A DNA stretch of 37,146 nucleotides from Butyrivibrio sp. (GCF_024699075.1 NZ_JAILQF010000334.1:1-37146); one strand, 5' to 3'; counted from the first letter of the stretch, positions 1 through 7,992 are shown. Program-made: numbers and translations. Notes: generated from the letters alone by a model not told the origin.

Positions 1-160
1 GGTCAACTTCACACTTGCGCCTTCAGGCGACAAGCTTGAGTATATCTACAGCCAGTCTGTACCGATAGAAGAATCCGGACAGCGCGCAATTGATTTTGTA
101 AATGGTCTTTATGAAAAGGGCTTTGCAGACTTTTCTTCTGAGCCTACAGAACTGTTGTAA
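1..160 (+). CDS. 3' end of an unidentified protein
   Basis: An open frame enters from the left edge (frame beginning at base 2) and stops at TAA 158-160, giving the last 52 residues of a protein. The visible tail starts VNFTLAPSGDKLEY and ends EPTELL. It has no membrane segment or recognisable motif. A strong hairpin terminator follows within 25 bases, which supports this being a true gene end. I do not recognise the family from this fragment, and the function cannot be assigned without the upstream sequence. Confidence 0.7.
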   Translation, partial: VNFTLAPSGDKLEYIYSQSVPIEESGQRAIDFVNGLYEKGFADFSSEPTELL

Positions 161-182
161 TTTAAAAATATTTATTGTACAC

Positions 183-219
183 AAAAACTCAGGTAGTTTA
201 CACTCTACCTGAGTTTTTT
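183..219. terminator. Bidirectional rho-independent terminator
   Basis: AACTCAGGTAG pairs with CTACCTGAGTT around an 8-base loop. A-runs and T-runs flank the stem on both sides, so it can end the plus-strand gene at 160 and the minus-strand pair at 1115-246. Confidence 0.85.
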
Positions 220-245
220 ATTTATGATCCTATCTTCATGTTATT

Positions 246-806
246 TTATGTTTCGCCGTAGTTGGCGGTTTCTTTATCTATCATCATATTCTTAAGCTGA
301 GGAAGTGCTTTTTCAGGCTCTTCCCTTAGTGTTACCATAAAAAGATATGCACCTATGAGCGTCATCTGTGTTATGTCCATAAGCTTCTTTGAAGTAAATC
401 CTGCTGCCTTGACACTTCTAAATCCCGGAGTTCCCTCCACGATCATATTGTACATTTCCTGTACAAGGTCATCATAACGGCTTAGTTTAGCCCATATTTT
501 GGATGCCTGCTTCATAGGCATATCACCACTATAAAGAAGGCAGTCTATGATCGTTGACTGTACATACGAGGTCTCAGTCCAGTCTCCTTTTTGGCGGAAG
601 GCATTCACTATCCTTATCATCTCTTCCGGCTTTTCTTTTATCAGCTTCACTACATCTTTTCCCGTAGGAATCTCAGATACAGGAAGTTCTGCAATAAAGC
701 CGCTTTCAAGCTCAAACCTGATATAATAGCGGTCTTTATATCGTCTTACAAGCTGATATTCACTTGTTTCATCCAGTAGGTCTGTGCAGCTGACGATAAC
801 TTCCAC
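246..806 (-). CDS. Conserved-looking hypothetical protein, 186 aa, GTG start
   Basis: I do not recognise this family. The protein is soluble, with no signal peptide or membrane segment. The N-terminal ~50 residues look beta-rich (YKDRYYIRFELESGFIAELPV), and the rest is mainly helical with many Met and charged residues. The start is GTG at 804-806, chosen because AAAGGAG lies 6 bases upstream; no ATG fits that spacing. It follows the 93-aa gene at 834-1115 by 27 bases on the same strand, so the two are probably cotranscribed and end at the 183-219 terminator. A small regulatory or structural protein is possible, but nothing in the sequence decides this. Confidence 0.7.
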   Translation of the reverse strand: MEVIVSCTDLLDETSEYQLVRRYKDRYYIRFELESGFIAELPVSEIPTGKDVVKLIKEKPEEMIRIVNAFRQKGDWTETSYVQSTIIDCLLYSGDMPMKQASKIWAKLSRYDDLVQEMYNMIVEGTPGFRSVKAAGFTSKKLMDITQMTLIGAYLFMVTLREEPEKALPQLKNMMIDKETANYGET

Positions 807-833
807 AGATAGCTCCTTTCTCCCGGCAGACGC

Positions 834-1115
834 TTAGCTGTTTTGCTCCTCCTGTAATAACTTTATCGCACATATAGCTATTTTATAACAAATCGCTTTA
901 TTGGGACTTATATCCTTTTCTATTGCTTCACGCAGATACTTCTCAGAACCCTGTATCTGATCAAGTGTATACTTAACTTCGTTATTATCTGCATTACAGT
1001 AAAGCGTTCCGGTAGACTTATCATATCTCTCCAGAATATTACCGTACTTAGTATATTCCTTACCAAATGTTTTCTTATAAAGTTCATTTATAAGTGCATC
1101 TCGATTATCAGTCAT
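834..1115 (-). CDS. Hypothetical protein, 93 aa
   Basis: Unrecognised small soluble protein starting MTDNRDALINELYKKTFG. It appears mostly helical, with a short beta stretch around residues 28-50 (ERYDKSTGTLYCNADNNEVKY shortened). The start is supported by AGGAGG five bases upstream of the ATG. It is the first gene of a likely two-gene operon with the 186-aa gene downstream. Upstream on the same strand lies a hairpin terminator (1193-1217). Transcription of this gene must therefore start inside 1116-1192 or read through that terminator, so the terminator could act as an attenuator for this operon. Confidence 0.7.
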   Translation of the reverse strand: MTDNRDALINELYKKTFGKEYTKYGNILERYDKSTGTLYCNADNNEVKYTLDQIQGSEKYLREAIEKDISPNKAICYKIAICAIKLLQEEQNS

Positions 1116-1192
1116 ACCTGCCTCCTATGTTTTGTTAACGAAAAAGAGTATGTGTATATTTATTTTATCATGTATTGGATAAGTTTAAAATA

Positions 1193-1217
1193 AAAAACCG
1201 ATGAGAAATCTCACCGG
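1193..1217 (-). terminator. Rho-independent terminator on the minus strand
   Basis: An 8-bp stem CCGGTGAG/CTCATCGG (one G-T pair) with an ATTT loop, followed by TTTTTTATTTT on the minus strand. It lies 78 bases upstream of the 93-aa gene start, so it must end a short transcript started within 1218-1578. Confidence 0.8.
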
Positions 1218-1325
1218 GTAATTTTAGGGAGGAGGGCCGTCTGATGGGGAGTCAGACAGCCCATTATGAAAAAGTTAAGTTATTGGTTGCTTCGGATCAT
1301 TTATCATCTTCCGATAATATAATAT
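1193..1325 (-). ncRNA. Candidate small RNA or attenuated leader with C-rich loop
   Basis: Read on the minus strand, this stretch has three stem-loops in order. The first is TCGGA...TCCGA near 1291-1313. The second is an 11-bp stem GGGCTGTCTGA/TCAGACGGCCC at 1234-1262 with the 7-base loop CTCCCCA. The third is the terminator CCGGTGAG-ATTT-CTCATCGG followed by six T (1193-1217). Between the last two hairpins is the unpaired run CTCCTCCCT. Exposed C-rich loops complementary to Shine-Dalgarno sequences are a known feature of Gram-positive regulatory RNAs such as RsaE/RoxS; whether this one acts in trans is inference. AT-rich -10-like sequences lie at about 1314-1330. It could instead be a leader attenuator for the operon at 1115-246. 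Confidence 0.5.
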
Positions 1326-1443
1326 TACATTGATTATGTAACGAAATTATGAACACCAGGTTAATGTTGTGTGCCATTTTCAGACGAAATCGATTTCAGA
1401 TTATTTTTATTATCCGGAGGCTTTATAAAAACATGCACAATTT

Positions 1444-1462
1444 TTTGATTGAATGGTCAAAT
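1444..1462 (+). promoter_or_regulatory. Candidate operator shared with the purF homologue
   Basis: TTTGATTGAATGGTCAAAT has inverted ends (TTTGA...TCAAA). It matches 16 of 19 bases of the sequence at 6499-6517 upstream of the purF homologue. It sits about 20 bases upstream of the purC -35 hexamer. It does not resemble the Bacillus PurBox core CCGAAC. A role as a purine regulator site is inferred from the shared position and sequence. Confidence 0.5.
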
Positions 1463-1482
1463 TATTTTTTACATGTAGGATG

Positions 1483-1512
1483 TTTACTTTTGAAAAGCGA
1501 GTGTACTATACT
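1483..1512 (+). promoter_or_regulatory. purC promoter, sigma-A type
   Basis: TTTACT (1483-1488) and TATACT (1507-1512) are separated by 18 bases. A short hairpin GGCTAA-GACAA-TTAGCC (1531-1547) lies in the leader. The expected start near 1519 gives a leader of about 60 bases before purC. Confidence 0.6.
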
Positions 1513-1578
1513 TGTAGCGAAACATAAAAAGGCTAAGACAATTAGCCAAATATAAAGCAAATTAAGAGAGGTCATGAA

Positions 1579-2454
1579 ATGAAGGAGTTTACACCTATTA
1601 AGGAAGGCAAAGTTCGTGAGATCTACGATACAGGAGACAATCTTATCATGGTTGCTACAGACCGTATCTCAGCTTTCGACGTTATTCTTAAAAACAAGGT
1701 TGTTAAAAAGGGTGCTGTTCTGACTCAGATGTCTAAGTTCTGGTTCGATTATACATCTGATATTGTTGCCAATCACATGGTAAGTACTGATGTTAAGGAT
1801 ATGCCTGAATTTTTTAATCAGCCTCAGTTCACAGGTAACAGCATGCTTTGCAAGAAGCTTACTATGATTCCTGTTGAGTGCATTGTTCGTGGTTATATTA
1901 CAGGAAGCGGCTGGGAAAGCTATAAGAAGAACGGCACAGTATGTGGCATAAAGCTCCCTGAAGGTCTTAAGGAATGTGACAAGCTTCCACAGCCTATCTA
2001 TACTCCTTCAACTAAAGCCGAGATCGGTGATCATGACGAGAATATAGATTTCGAAAGAAGTGTAGAAGTTCTTGAGAAGGACTTCCCTGGTCATGGCAGA
2101 GACTACGCTGAGAAGATCCGTGATTATACAATTGCTCTTTACAAGAAGTGCGCTGATTATGCTCTTACAAGAGGCATCATCATAGCTGATACCAAGTTCG
2201 AATTCGGTCTTGATGAGAATGGTAACGTTGTACTTGCAGACGAGATGCTTACACCTGATTCAAGCCGTTTCTGGCCATTAGAAGGATACGAAGCAGGTCA
2301 CTCTCAGCCATCCTTTGATAAGCAGTTCGTACGTGACTGGCTCAAGGCTAACCCTGACAGCGACTACAATCTTCCTCAGGATGTTATCGACAAGACAATC
2401 GAGAAGTACAAGGAAGCATACAAGCTCCTCACAGGCAAGGAACTTGAAGCATAA
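1579..2454 (+). CDS. purC: Phosphoribosylaminoimidazole-succinocarboxamide synthase (SAICAR synthetase)
   Basis: PurC joins aspartate to CAIR using ATP, making SAICAR in de novo purine synthesis in the cytoplasm. The family signature is clear throughout: KEGKVREIYDTGDNLIMVATDRISAFDV near the start (nucleotide-binding loop region), VECIVRGYITGSGW at about residues 97-110, and the DTKFEFGL and DEMLTPDSSRFW blocks near residues 205-232. The length, 291 aa, is that of the longer, eukaryote-like or Clostridial PurC type rather than the ~237-aa E. coli type. The start has AGAGAGGT 6 bases upstream. It is transcribed alone, from the promoter at 1483-1512 to the terminator at 2496-2537, and shares an upstream 19-bp motif with the purF homologue. 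Confidence 0.97.
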   Translation: MKEFTPIKEGKVREIYDTGDNLIMVATDRISAFDVILKNKVVKKGAVLTQMSKFWFDYTSDIVANHMVSTDVKDMPEFFNQPQFTGNSMLCKKLTMIPVECIVRGYITGSGWESYKKNGTVCGIKLPEGLKECDKLPQPIYTPSTKAEIGDHDENIDFERSVEVLEKDFPGHGRDYAEKIRDYTIALYKKCADYALTRGIIIADTKFEFGLDENGNVVLADEMLTPDSSRFWPLEGYEAGHSQPSFDKQFVRDWLKANPDSDYNLPQDVIDKTIEKYKEAYKLLTGKELEA

Positions 2455-2495
2455 AGATTTTTTATGATCTAAATTTTAATAACTATATATTTATT

Positions 2496-2537
2496 AAAAG
2501 TGTCAAAAGGTAGAACTTCTATCTTTTGACACTTTTT
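2496..2537. terminator. Bidirectional terminator between purC and the ABC permease
   Basis: AAAAGTGTCAAAAGGTAGA pairs with its near-complement CTATCTTTTGACACTTTT around a 4-base loop, with T-rich tails in both directions. It serves the convergent purC (+) and permease (-) genes. Confidence 0.85.
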
Positions 2538-2557
2538 ATTTTGATTATATAGCTTCG

Positions 2558-5416
2558 TTACTCTACTGATTTAAGGCTTTCTACCATGTCTATCTTTTGT
2601 ATAGAAAAGTGTGCAATAGCATTTACAAAGAGTGAAAAGACTGCCGTGAGCAGGGCTGAGAGTATATAGCTTCTGATAGATATTTCCCGTCCAAACATCA
2701 TGTAGCTGTTTTCAACTGTAGTCATGAGCCATACAAGAAGGTATTTTCCTCCAATAAGTCCGAATATAATGCCCACAAGAGTCATGACAGTGTTCTCTCT
2801 GTATATATAATTGGTCGTCTCTTTATCCGTAAATCCCAGGACCTTAAGAGTTGCAAGCTCTCTTATCCTCTCAGAGATATTGATATTGGTCAGGTTATAA
2901 AGAACTATAAAGGCAAGGGCAGCTGCTGCCGCTATGATAATACCAACAGCTACATTGACTGCCTTAAACGATTTATCGAACCTGTCTACAACAGCATTGA
3001 TCCTTGTGTATGAAGAAGCACCTTCCATCGCAACAAGCTTTGATGACAGTTCATCTATCTGCGTGTCTGTAGCATTGTCTGTGTACTTTATGATGAATCT
3101 GTTGTCCATAAGATCATCACCTGTAATAGCATCAAGATCATCAAAGTTCATGTACACGTAGTTATATACATAATTCTCGACTATATCTGCCACTTCAACT
3201 TTTATAACAGTGTCATCTGAAAGTACCACTTCAACAACGTCGCCTATAGAAAGGTCATTAACATCTGCAAGCTTTTCTGTAAACAAAGCTTTCAAACTGC
3301 TGTCAGATATATTGGCGCTATCTTTTGGTATCACGACCTCATTATCATCAGTCCTGTGAGCAACTGAAATGAATTCAGAAAATTTATCATAATCCCTGAA
3401 TGCCACAACATATGTTCCAAGATCATTTTCAGTTCCTGCAACTGATGTAGGCATATCCGTATATATTGCCATATGATCAGAGACTATTGATGATTCATCT
3501 ATGGCCTTATCTACTGCACTTAGCTGATCATCTGTTTGATCTGAGTTCATATCAAGATATGCGTCATAATGGGTTATATCTTCAAACTGATTGTCAATGA
3601 CTGTGTACAAAGAGTCATAAAGGCCAAGCCCTACCACAAGAAGGGCTGTACATCCTGATATTCCTATTACTGTCATCCAGAATCTTTGCTTATATCTGAA
3701 CAGATTTCTGCAGGATACCTTGGAAGTAAACTTTAGTTTGTTCCAGATAAAACCTATTTTTTCAAGCCATACTCTCTTACCGGCTTTAGGAGCACGAGGC
3801 CTCATAAGCTTGGCAGGACGTGCCTGAAGTTCTACTCTGCTTGCAAGAAAGGCCGTTCCTGTTACAGCTACAACTGCTATTCCTACTGAGAAAATATATA
3901 TTCCGGGCTGAAGTACTATCTGCAGATCCGGAAGTGTATACTGCCCCTTCCAGGCTTCAAAACACAATACAGGAAGCAGGGCATTCCCCCAGATAAGTCC
4001 TATTATCCCTCCTGTAAAGCTGGCAAAAAAGGCATAGCCTATATATTTGATCGATATCATGCTATAGCCATATCCAAGAGCCTTTAAGGTTCCTATTTCA
4101 CCCCTGTGATCTTCTACCATTCTGGTCATTGATGTAAGACATGAAAGAGCAGCTACAAGATAAAATATAACAGGGAATACATTAGCAAGATCGCCCATCT
4201 TCTCTGCATCCTGTTTATAGCTCATGTATCCTGTATTGGCGCTTCTTGAAAGGACATAGGATGTACCTGCATCCATGTCATCTATTTCTTTTTGTGCATC
4301 AGCTATTTCTACCATAGCTTCGTCAATTTCTTTTTGCGCTTCCTCAAGATCTGCCTTAGCTTCATCTATTTCAGCCTGATTATCTTCAAGCTCTTTTTGC
4401 GCTTCTTCTATTTCAGGTGTGATCTCCGGCAGATATGCTATGGTATTTTCAAGCTCCTCTTTGGCTGCATCAAGCTCTTCCTGAGCGCTTTCAAGCTCAT
4501 CTTTAGCCTCATCAACCTCTTTTTGAGCATCATCTATCTTAGCTTTTGCTTCATCAAGGCTATCCTGGCTTTGGTCATGCAGATACTCATATCTTAAGCT
4601 TACAAGGCTGTCTGCAAAATCTTCCATACTCTCTGCATAGTCTTCGGTATAGTCATCATATTCATCAGTATATGCTTCCATATCCTGAGTCTTATCTAGC
4701 AAAAGATATATAGCAGTATAATAATCCCAGTCAAATTCTGTCTCCGGCACATATATAAAAGCTGATATAGTACCACTTCCTACATTTGAAGTGCCTCTGT
4801 CAACTGATACATATAAAGGGCTGTCTGCAATACCTACTATTGTATAGGTATAGTCATTTAATTTAGTGGATGGTGCTTCAACATCAATATCATCCGTTAA
4901 TGCTTCATCTGAGTCTTCGTCTTTATCTGAGTCTTCGTCTTTATCCGTATCTTCTTTGGATTCTTTCTCATTATCAGGATCAATAAGTGTTATGACATCG
5001 CCTACTTTCAGATTCAGATCCGATACAAGATTACTGTCAATTACACACTCACCGTTCTTGGTAGCAAGTCTTCCTTCTTTCAGGTACAAAAGATTCATTT
5101 TTTGGGGCATGGAATATACAGATACTACAAGATTGTCGATCTGAAGATCCTTCTGCCTTGATCCCTCGGCGCACAGGACTCCTTCATAAGAAGATACCTT
5201 ATCTATATCCTCTTCCATAAAGCCAAGAGTAGAGAGCATACGAATATCCATGAGGTTCTGATCCTTGTAATACTTTGAAGCTGTATACTTCATATCAGGC
5301 GACGTAGTACGAAGACCTGACAGGAAAGCTACAGCGATCATTACAAGAAGCAGAAGTGATAGAAATCTTTTCAAAGACTTTTTTATTTCTCTAAATGCAT
5401 CAGTTATAATTACCAT
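2558..5416 (-). CDS. FtsX-like ABC transporter permease with periplasm-side coiled coil
   Basis: Large membrane subunit of a MacB/FtsX-type ABC system, which exports or mechanically couples substrates rather than forming an import channel. Eight hydrophobic segments are visible at about 17-35, 411-430, 460-486, 504-526, 578-603, 820-842, 876-898 and 915-937. This is the 1+3+1+3 layout of two FtsX domains, each with the EhxxLKxLG-type cytoplasmic turn (GEIGTLKALGYG near 439-450; ELATLKVLGFT near 853-863). The first outer domain carries an acidic stretch (residues ~150-172, DKDEDS repeats) and a long heptad-rich coiled coil at about 282-382. It overlaps the ATPase gene upstream by 7 bases, indicating translational coupling. 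The substrate is unknown; lipids, peptides or cell-wall hydrolase control are all possible for this family. Confidence 0.9.
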   Translation of the reverse strand: MVIITDAFREIKKSLKRFLSLLLLVMIAVAFLSGLRTTSPDMKYTASKYYKDQNLMDIRMLSTLGFMEEDIDKVSSYEGVLCAEGSRQKDLQIDNLVVSVYSMPQKMNLLYLKEGRLATKNGECVIDSNLVSDLNLKVGDVITLIDPDNEKESKEDTDKDEDSDKDEDSDEALTDDIDVEAPSTKLNDYTYTIVGIADSPLYVSVDRGTSNVGSGTISAFIYVPETEFDWDYYTAIYLLLDKTQDMEAYTDEYDDYTEDYAESMEDFADSLVSLRYEYLHDQSQDSLDEAKAKIDDAQKEVDEAKDELESAQEELDAAKEELENTIAYLPEITPEIEEAQKELEDNQAEIDEAKADLEEAQKEIDEAMVEIADAQKEIDDMDAGTSYVLSRSANTGYMSYKQDAEKMGDLANVFPVIFYLVAALSCLTSMTRMVEDHRGEIGTLKALGYGYSMISIKYIGYAFFASFTGGIIGLIWGNALLPVLCFEAWKGQYTLPDLQIVLQPGIYIFSVGIAVVAVTGTAFLASRVELQARPAKLMRPRAPKAGKRVWLEKIGFIWNKLKFTSKVSCRNLFRYKQRFWMTVIGISGCTALLVVGLGLYDSLYTVIDNQFEDITHYDAYLDMNSDQTDDQLSAVDKAIDESSIVSDHMAIYTDMPTSVAGTENDLGTYVVAFRDYDKFSEFISVAHRTDDNEVVIPKDSANISDSSLKALFTEKLADVNDLSIGDVVEVVLSDDTVIKVEVADIVENYVYNYVYMNFDDLDAITGDDLMDNRFIIKYTDNATDTQIDELSSKLVAMEGASSYTRINAVVDRFDKSFKAVNVAVGIIIAAAAALAFIVLYNLTNINISERIRELATLKVLGFTDKETTNYIYRENTVMTLVGIIFGLIGGKYLLVWLMTTVENSYMMFGREISIRSYILSALLTAVFSLFVNAIAHFSIQKIDMVESLKSVE
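4911..4946. repeat. 18-bp tandem duplication encoding DKDEDS
   Basis: GAGTCTTCGTCTTTATCT occurs twice in tandem with one mismatch at the last base. It sits inside the permease gene and encodes two copies of a six-residue acidic unit in the outer domain. The unit could expand or contract by slippage without shifting the frame. Confidence 0.85.
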
Positions 5417-6117
5417 TCAATATCCTCTATATCTGTAGGACTAGCATTATTTTCAATCTTATCTGCCTTACCGTTTCTTATATGGATGACACGGTCTGCC
5501 ATGGGACATATGGCTGAGTTATGAGTTATAACTACTACCGTTATGCCCTTTTTTCTGGCCATGTCCTGAAGTATCTTAAGGATCTGTTTGCCTGTCACGT
5601 AGTCAAGAGCTCCTGTAGGCTCATCGCACAGAAGTATCTTGGGATTCTTGGCTATTGCACGGGCTATGGCAACTCTTTGCTGCTCACCTCCCGACAGCTG
5701 GGCAGGAAAGTTATTGACACGGTGAGATAAGCCCACTATTTCAAGGGCTTCAAGCGCATCCATTGGTTCTTTGCAGATCTGAGCAGCAAGCTCAACATTT
5801 TCCTTGGCTGTAAGATTTTGTACCAGATTATAGAACTGGAATACAAAGCCTATATCATATCTTCTGTACAATGTGAGCTGTTTTCTGTTAAAATCGCTTA
5901 CACGCACATCATCGACCATAATAGTCCCTGAGCTGCATACATCCATTCCTCCAAGCATATTTAGAACTGTTGTCTTACCTGCGCCTGAAGGTCCGACTAT
6001 GATAGTGAACTTGCCCTTATCTATAGTAAAGTCAGCGCCGTCTACTGCCTTTATAGGCACTTCACCCATGTTGTACTTTTTGACAACATTTTCAAATGTG
6101 ATATAACCACTCTCCAT
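5410..6117 (-). CDS. ABC transporter ATP-binding protein (MacB/LolD-type)
   Basis: ATPase partner of the FtsX-like permease immediately downstream. All ABC motifs are intact: Walker [10 protein letters not shown] (residues 42-50), Q-loop Gln94 (FVFQFYNL), signature LSGGEQQ (141-147), Walker B ILLCDEP (161-167, catalytic Glu166) and H-loop His199 (THN). At 235 aa it has the usual length for the MacB/LolD ATPase class, and [14 protein letters not shown] is the typical wording of that class. The stop codon overlaps the permease start by 7 bases, so the two subunits are made together. No two-component regulator or solute-binding protein lies next to the pair, so there is no clue to the substrate or inducer. 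Confidence 0.93.
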   Translation of the reverse strand: MESGYITFENVVKKYNMGEVPIKAVDGADFTIDKGKFTIIVGPSGAGKTTVLNMLGGMDVCSSGTIMVDDVRVSDFNRKQLTLYRRYDIGFVFQFYNLVQNLTAKENVELAAQICKEPMDALEALEIVGLSHRVNNFPAQLSGGEQQRVAIARAIAKNPKILLCDEPTGALDYVTGKQILKILQDMARKKGITVVVITHNSAICPMADRVIHIRNGKADKIENNASPTDIEDIEW

Positions 6118-6498
6118 TAATCAATTCCTCTCTAATGAGATAATCCTGTTATTTGAATCTTATATTCTCTTAGGCTTTACTACCTGCGTGTCATAGCATC
6201 TTAGCATTTCAATATAGATGACTTTATCACGGATTATTTTTATGACACATTATCCGTTCTCTTCTTTTTTCGGACAAAATAGAAACATCTATAACGATAT
6301 CTTTCTGATTCTTAAATAAAATGATCTAATACCATGAAAGGGCCTGGTCCAATACGATTATTATTTTTTCGGAAAAAAATTCTATAAAAATTTTTCCATA
6401 AATCTCTATAATAACGGGCCGTTTTTATGCAACTATACAAAATATTAATTTTGTAGATACGTAAGTCTTTTTTCATGTTATTATTGTCATGGCAAAAG
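6118..6498. other. AT-rich divergent intergenic region
   Basis: This separates the minus-strand ABC pair from the plus-strand purF homologue and carries both promoters. It contains an 8-bp inverted pair GTGTCATA (6188-6195) and TATGACAC (6241-6248). The same octamer occurs in the palindrome upstream of valS. Long A/T runs fill 6355-6400. An open frame of 67 codons on the minus strand (6312-6515) has no ribosome site and low complexity, so I do not call a gene. Confidence 0.5.
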
Positions 6499-6517
6499 TT
6501 TGACTGAATGTTCAAAC
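6499..6517 (+). promoter_or_regulatory. Candidate operator shared with purC
   Basis: TTTGACTGAATGTTCAAAC is the core of a 22-bp inverted repeat (AGTTTGA at 6497-6503, TCAAACT at 6512-6518). It matches the purC-upstream element at 16 of 19 positions. A -10-like TAAAAT lies at 6535-6540 without a good -35. This would suit an activator-dependent promoter or a repressor over the -35 region (inference). Confidence 0.5.
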
Positions 6518-6567
6518 TATAAATTTCAAAGCAATAAAATCTCTATTTTATTAGGAAAGAGGCATAC

Positions 6568-7992
6568 ATGGGTGGTTTTTTCGGATTAGCATCTCATACT
6601 GATGCAGTTTTTGATCTTTTCTACGGAACAGATTATCATTCCCATCTGGGAACAAGACGCGCAGGACTTGCTGTATACGACAGCGAAAAGGGTTTTGACC
6701 GCGCAATTCACAACATCGAATCTTCAAATTTCCGTCCGAAATTTGACAAAGATATCCTTAACATGAAAGGAACTCTTGGAATTGGCTGTATTTCAGACTT
6801 TGAGCCACAGCCTCTTATTGTTCGTTCACACCATGGTACTTATGCTATTACAACAGTCGGCAGGATCAATAATGTAGATGAACTTACTGACAAATTATTT
6901 GCAAATAATCGTTCCCACTTTCTTGAAATGAGTGGCGGAGATGTCAATCCTACAGAGCTGGTTGCTTCTCTTATCAATCAGCAGGATACAATTGTAGATG
7001 GTATTCGCTTTGCTCAGGATCAGATCAAGGGTTCCATGACTCTTCTTCTCATGACCAAAGACGGAATCTATGCTGCAAGAGATAAATTCGGCCGTACTCC
7101 CGTACAGATAGGCCGCAAAGATGAAGCATTCTGCGCATGCTTTGAAAGCTTCTCTTATATAAATCTTGGCTATGAACCTTACAAGGAACTTGGGCCAGGC
7201 GAGATCGTATTCATGACTGCTGATGGAGTAGAGACTGTTTCAGCTCCAAAGAAAGAGATGAAGATCTGTACTTTCCTTTGGATCTATTACGGATTCCCTG
7301 CAGCATCCTATGAAGGACTTAATGTTGAGCAGGCAAGATATAACTGCGGATTCAAGCTTGCTGATAGAGATATGCAGCGTCCTAATGTTCACCCTGACCT
7401 TATAGCAGGTGTTCCGGATTCAGGTGTAGCCCATGCTATCGGATATTCCAACAGATCCGGTATTCCTTATGGACGTCCTTTTGTAAAGTACACACCTACA
7501 TGGCCAAGATCATTTATGCCTACTATCCAGTCAAGACGTAATCTTATTGCCAAGATGAAACTTATTCCAATCCAGGATCTTATTAAAGACAAGAGACTTC
7601 TTCTTATCGATGATTCGATCGTAAGAGGTACTCAGCTTAGAGAGACTACAGAATATCTCTATGACAAGGGAGCCAAAGAAGTCCATATCCGTCCTGCTTG
7701 TCCTCCGCTTGTATTCGGATGTCCTTATATCAGCTTCTCCAGATCCAATTCTGACAGAGAACTGATCACAAGACGTGTAATTGAGCAGCTTGAAGGAAAT
7801 CCTAATCCTACAAGAGAGACTCTTGATAAGTACACAGATCCAGATTCAGAGCAGTATGCAGCTATGCTTGAAGAGATCAGAAAGCAGCTCAACTTCACAA
7901 CCCTTCACTATCACAGACTTGATGATATGATAGAAGGACTTGGAATCGAGCCATGCAAGCTCTGCACCTATTGCTGGAACGGCAAAGGCTGA
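6568..7992 (+). CDS. PurF homologue (amidophosphoribosyltransferase) with degenerate glutaminase site
   Basis: Full-length PurF architecture, 474 aa against about 476 for Bacillus PurF: an N-terminal Ntn glutaminase-like domain (~1-230) and a C-terminal type I phosphoribosyltransferase domain. The PRPP loop LLIDDSIVRGTQL (345-357) and GVPDSG (281-286) are intact. Cysteines that match the Bacillus-type Fe-S ligands are present (Cys234, Cys385, Cys463 and Cys466, with an extra Cys469). The N-terminus is MGGFFG instead of MCGIFG, so the nucleophile Cys is Gly. By eye, the Arg of the RYST block, the Asn of HNGN and the Asp of the SDTE block are also replaced (around residues 74-80, 97-100 and 128-130). 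It can probably bind PRPP but not hydrolyse glutamine; it may use free ammonia or have another role. The start is set by AAAGAGG 6 bases upstream. No symbol is given because the activity is uncertain. Confidence 0.85.
   Translation: MGGFFGLASHTDAVFDLFYGTDYHSHLGTRRAGLAVYDSEKGFDRAIHNIESSNFRPKFDKDILNMKGTLGIGCISDFEPQPLIVRSHHGTYAITTVGRINNVDELTDKLFANNRSHFLEMSGGDVNPTELVASLINQQDTIVDGIRFAQDQIKGSMTLLLMTKDGIYAARDKFGRTPVQIGRKDEAFCACFESFSYINLGYEPYKELGPGEIVFMTADGVETVSAPKKEMKICTFLWIYYGFPAASYEGLNVEQARYNCGFKLADRDMQRPNVHPDLIAGVPDSGVAHAIGYSNRSGIPYGRPFVKYTPTWPRSFMPTIQSRRNLIAKMKLIPIQDLIKDKRLLLIDDSIVRGTQLRETTEYLYDKGAKEVHIRPACPPLVFGCPYISFSRSNSDRELITRRVIEQLEGNPNPTRETLDKYTDPDSEQYAAMLEEIRKQLNFTTLHYHRLDDMIEGLGIEPCKLCTYCWNGKG

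Noticed and set aside
1444..1462. Bacillus-type PurBox
   Set aside because: The motif lacks the CCGAAC core, so it is reported only as a new candidate element.
1349..1555. 68-codon plus-strand open frame before purC
   Set aside because: It spans the purC promoter and shared operator and has no ribosome site.
4292..4597. 101-codon plus-strand open frame inside the permease gene
   Set aside because: It is the complement of the heptad-rich coiled-coil coding region; its hydrophobic look comes from the Glu/Lys codons opposite.
6312..6515. 67-codon open frame on the minus strand
   Set aside because: No ribosome site, low-complexity AT-rich composition, and it overlaps the purF-homologue operator region.
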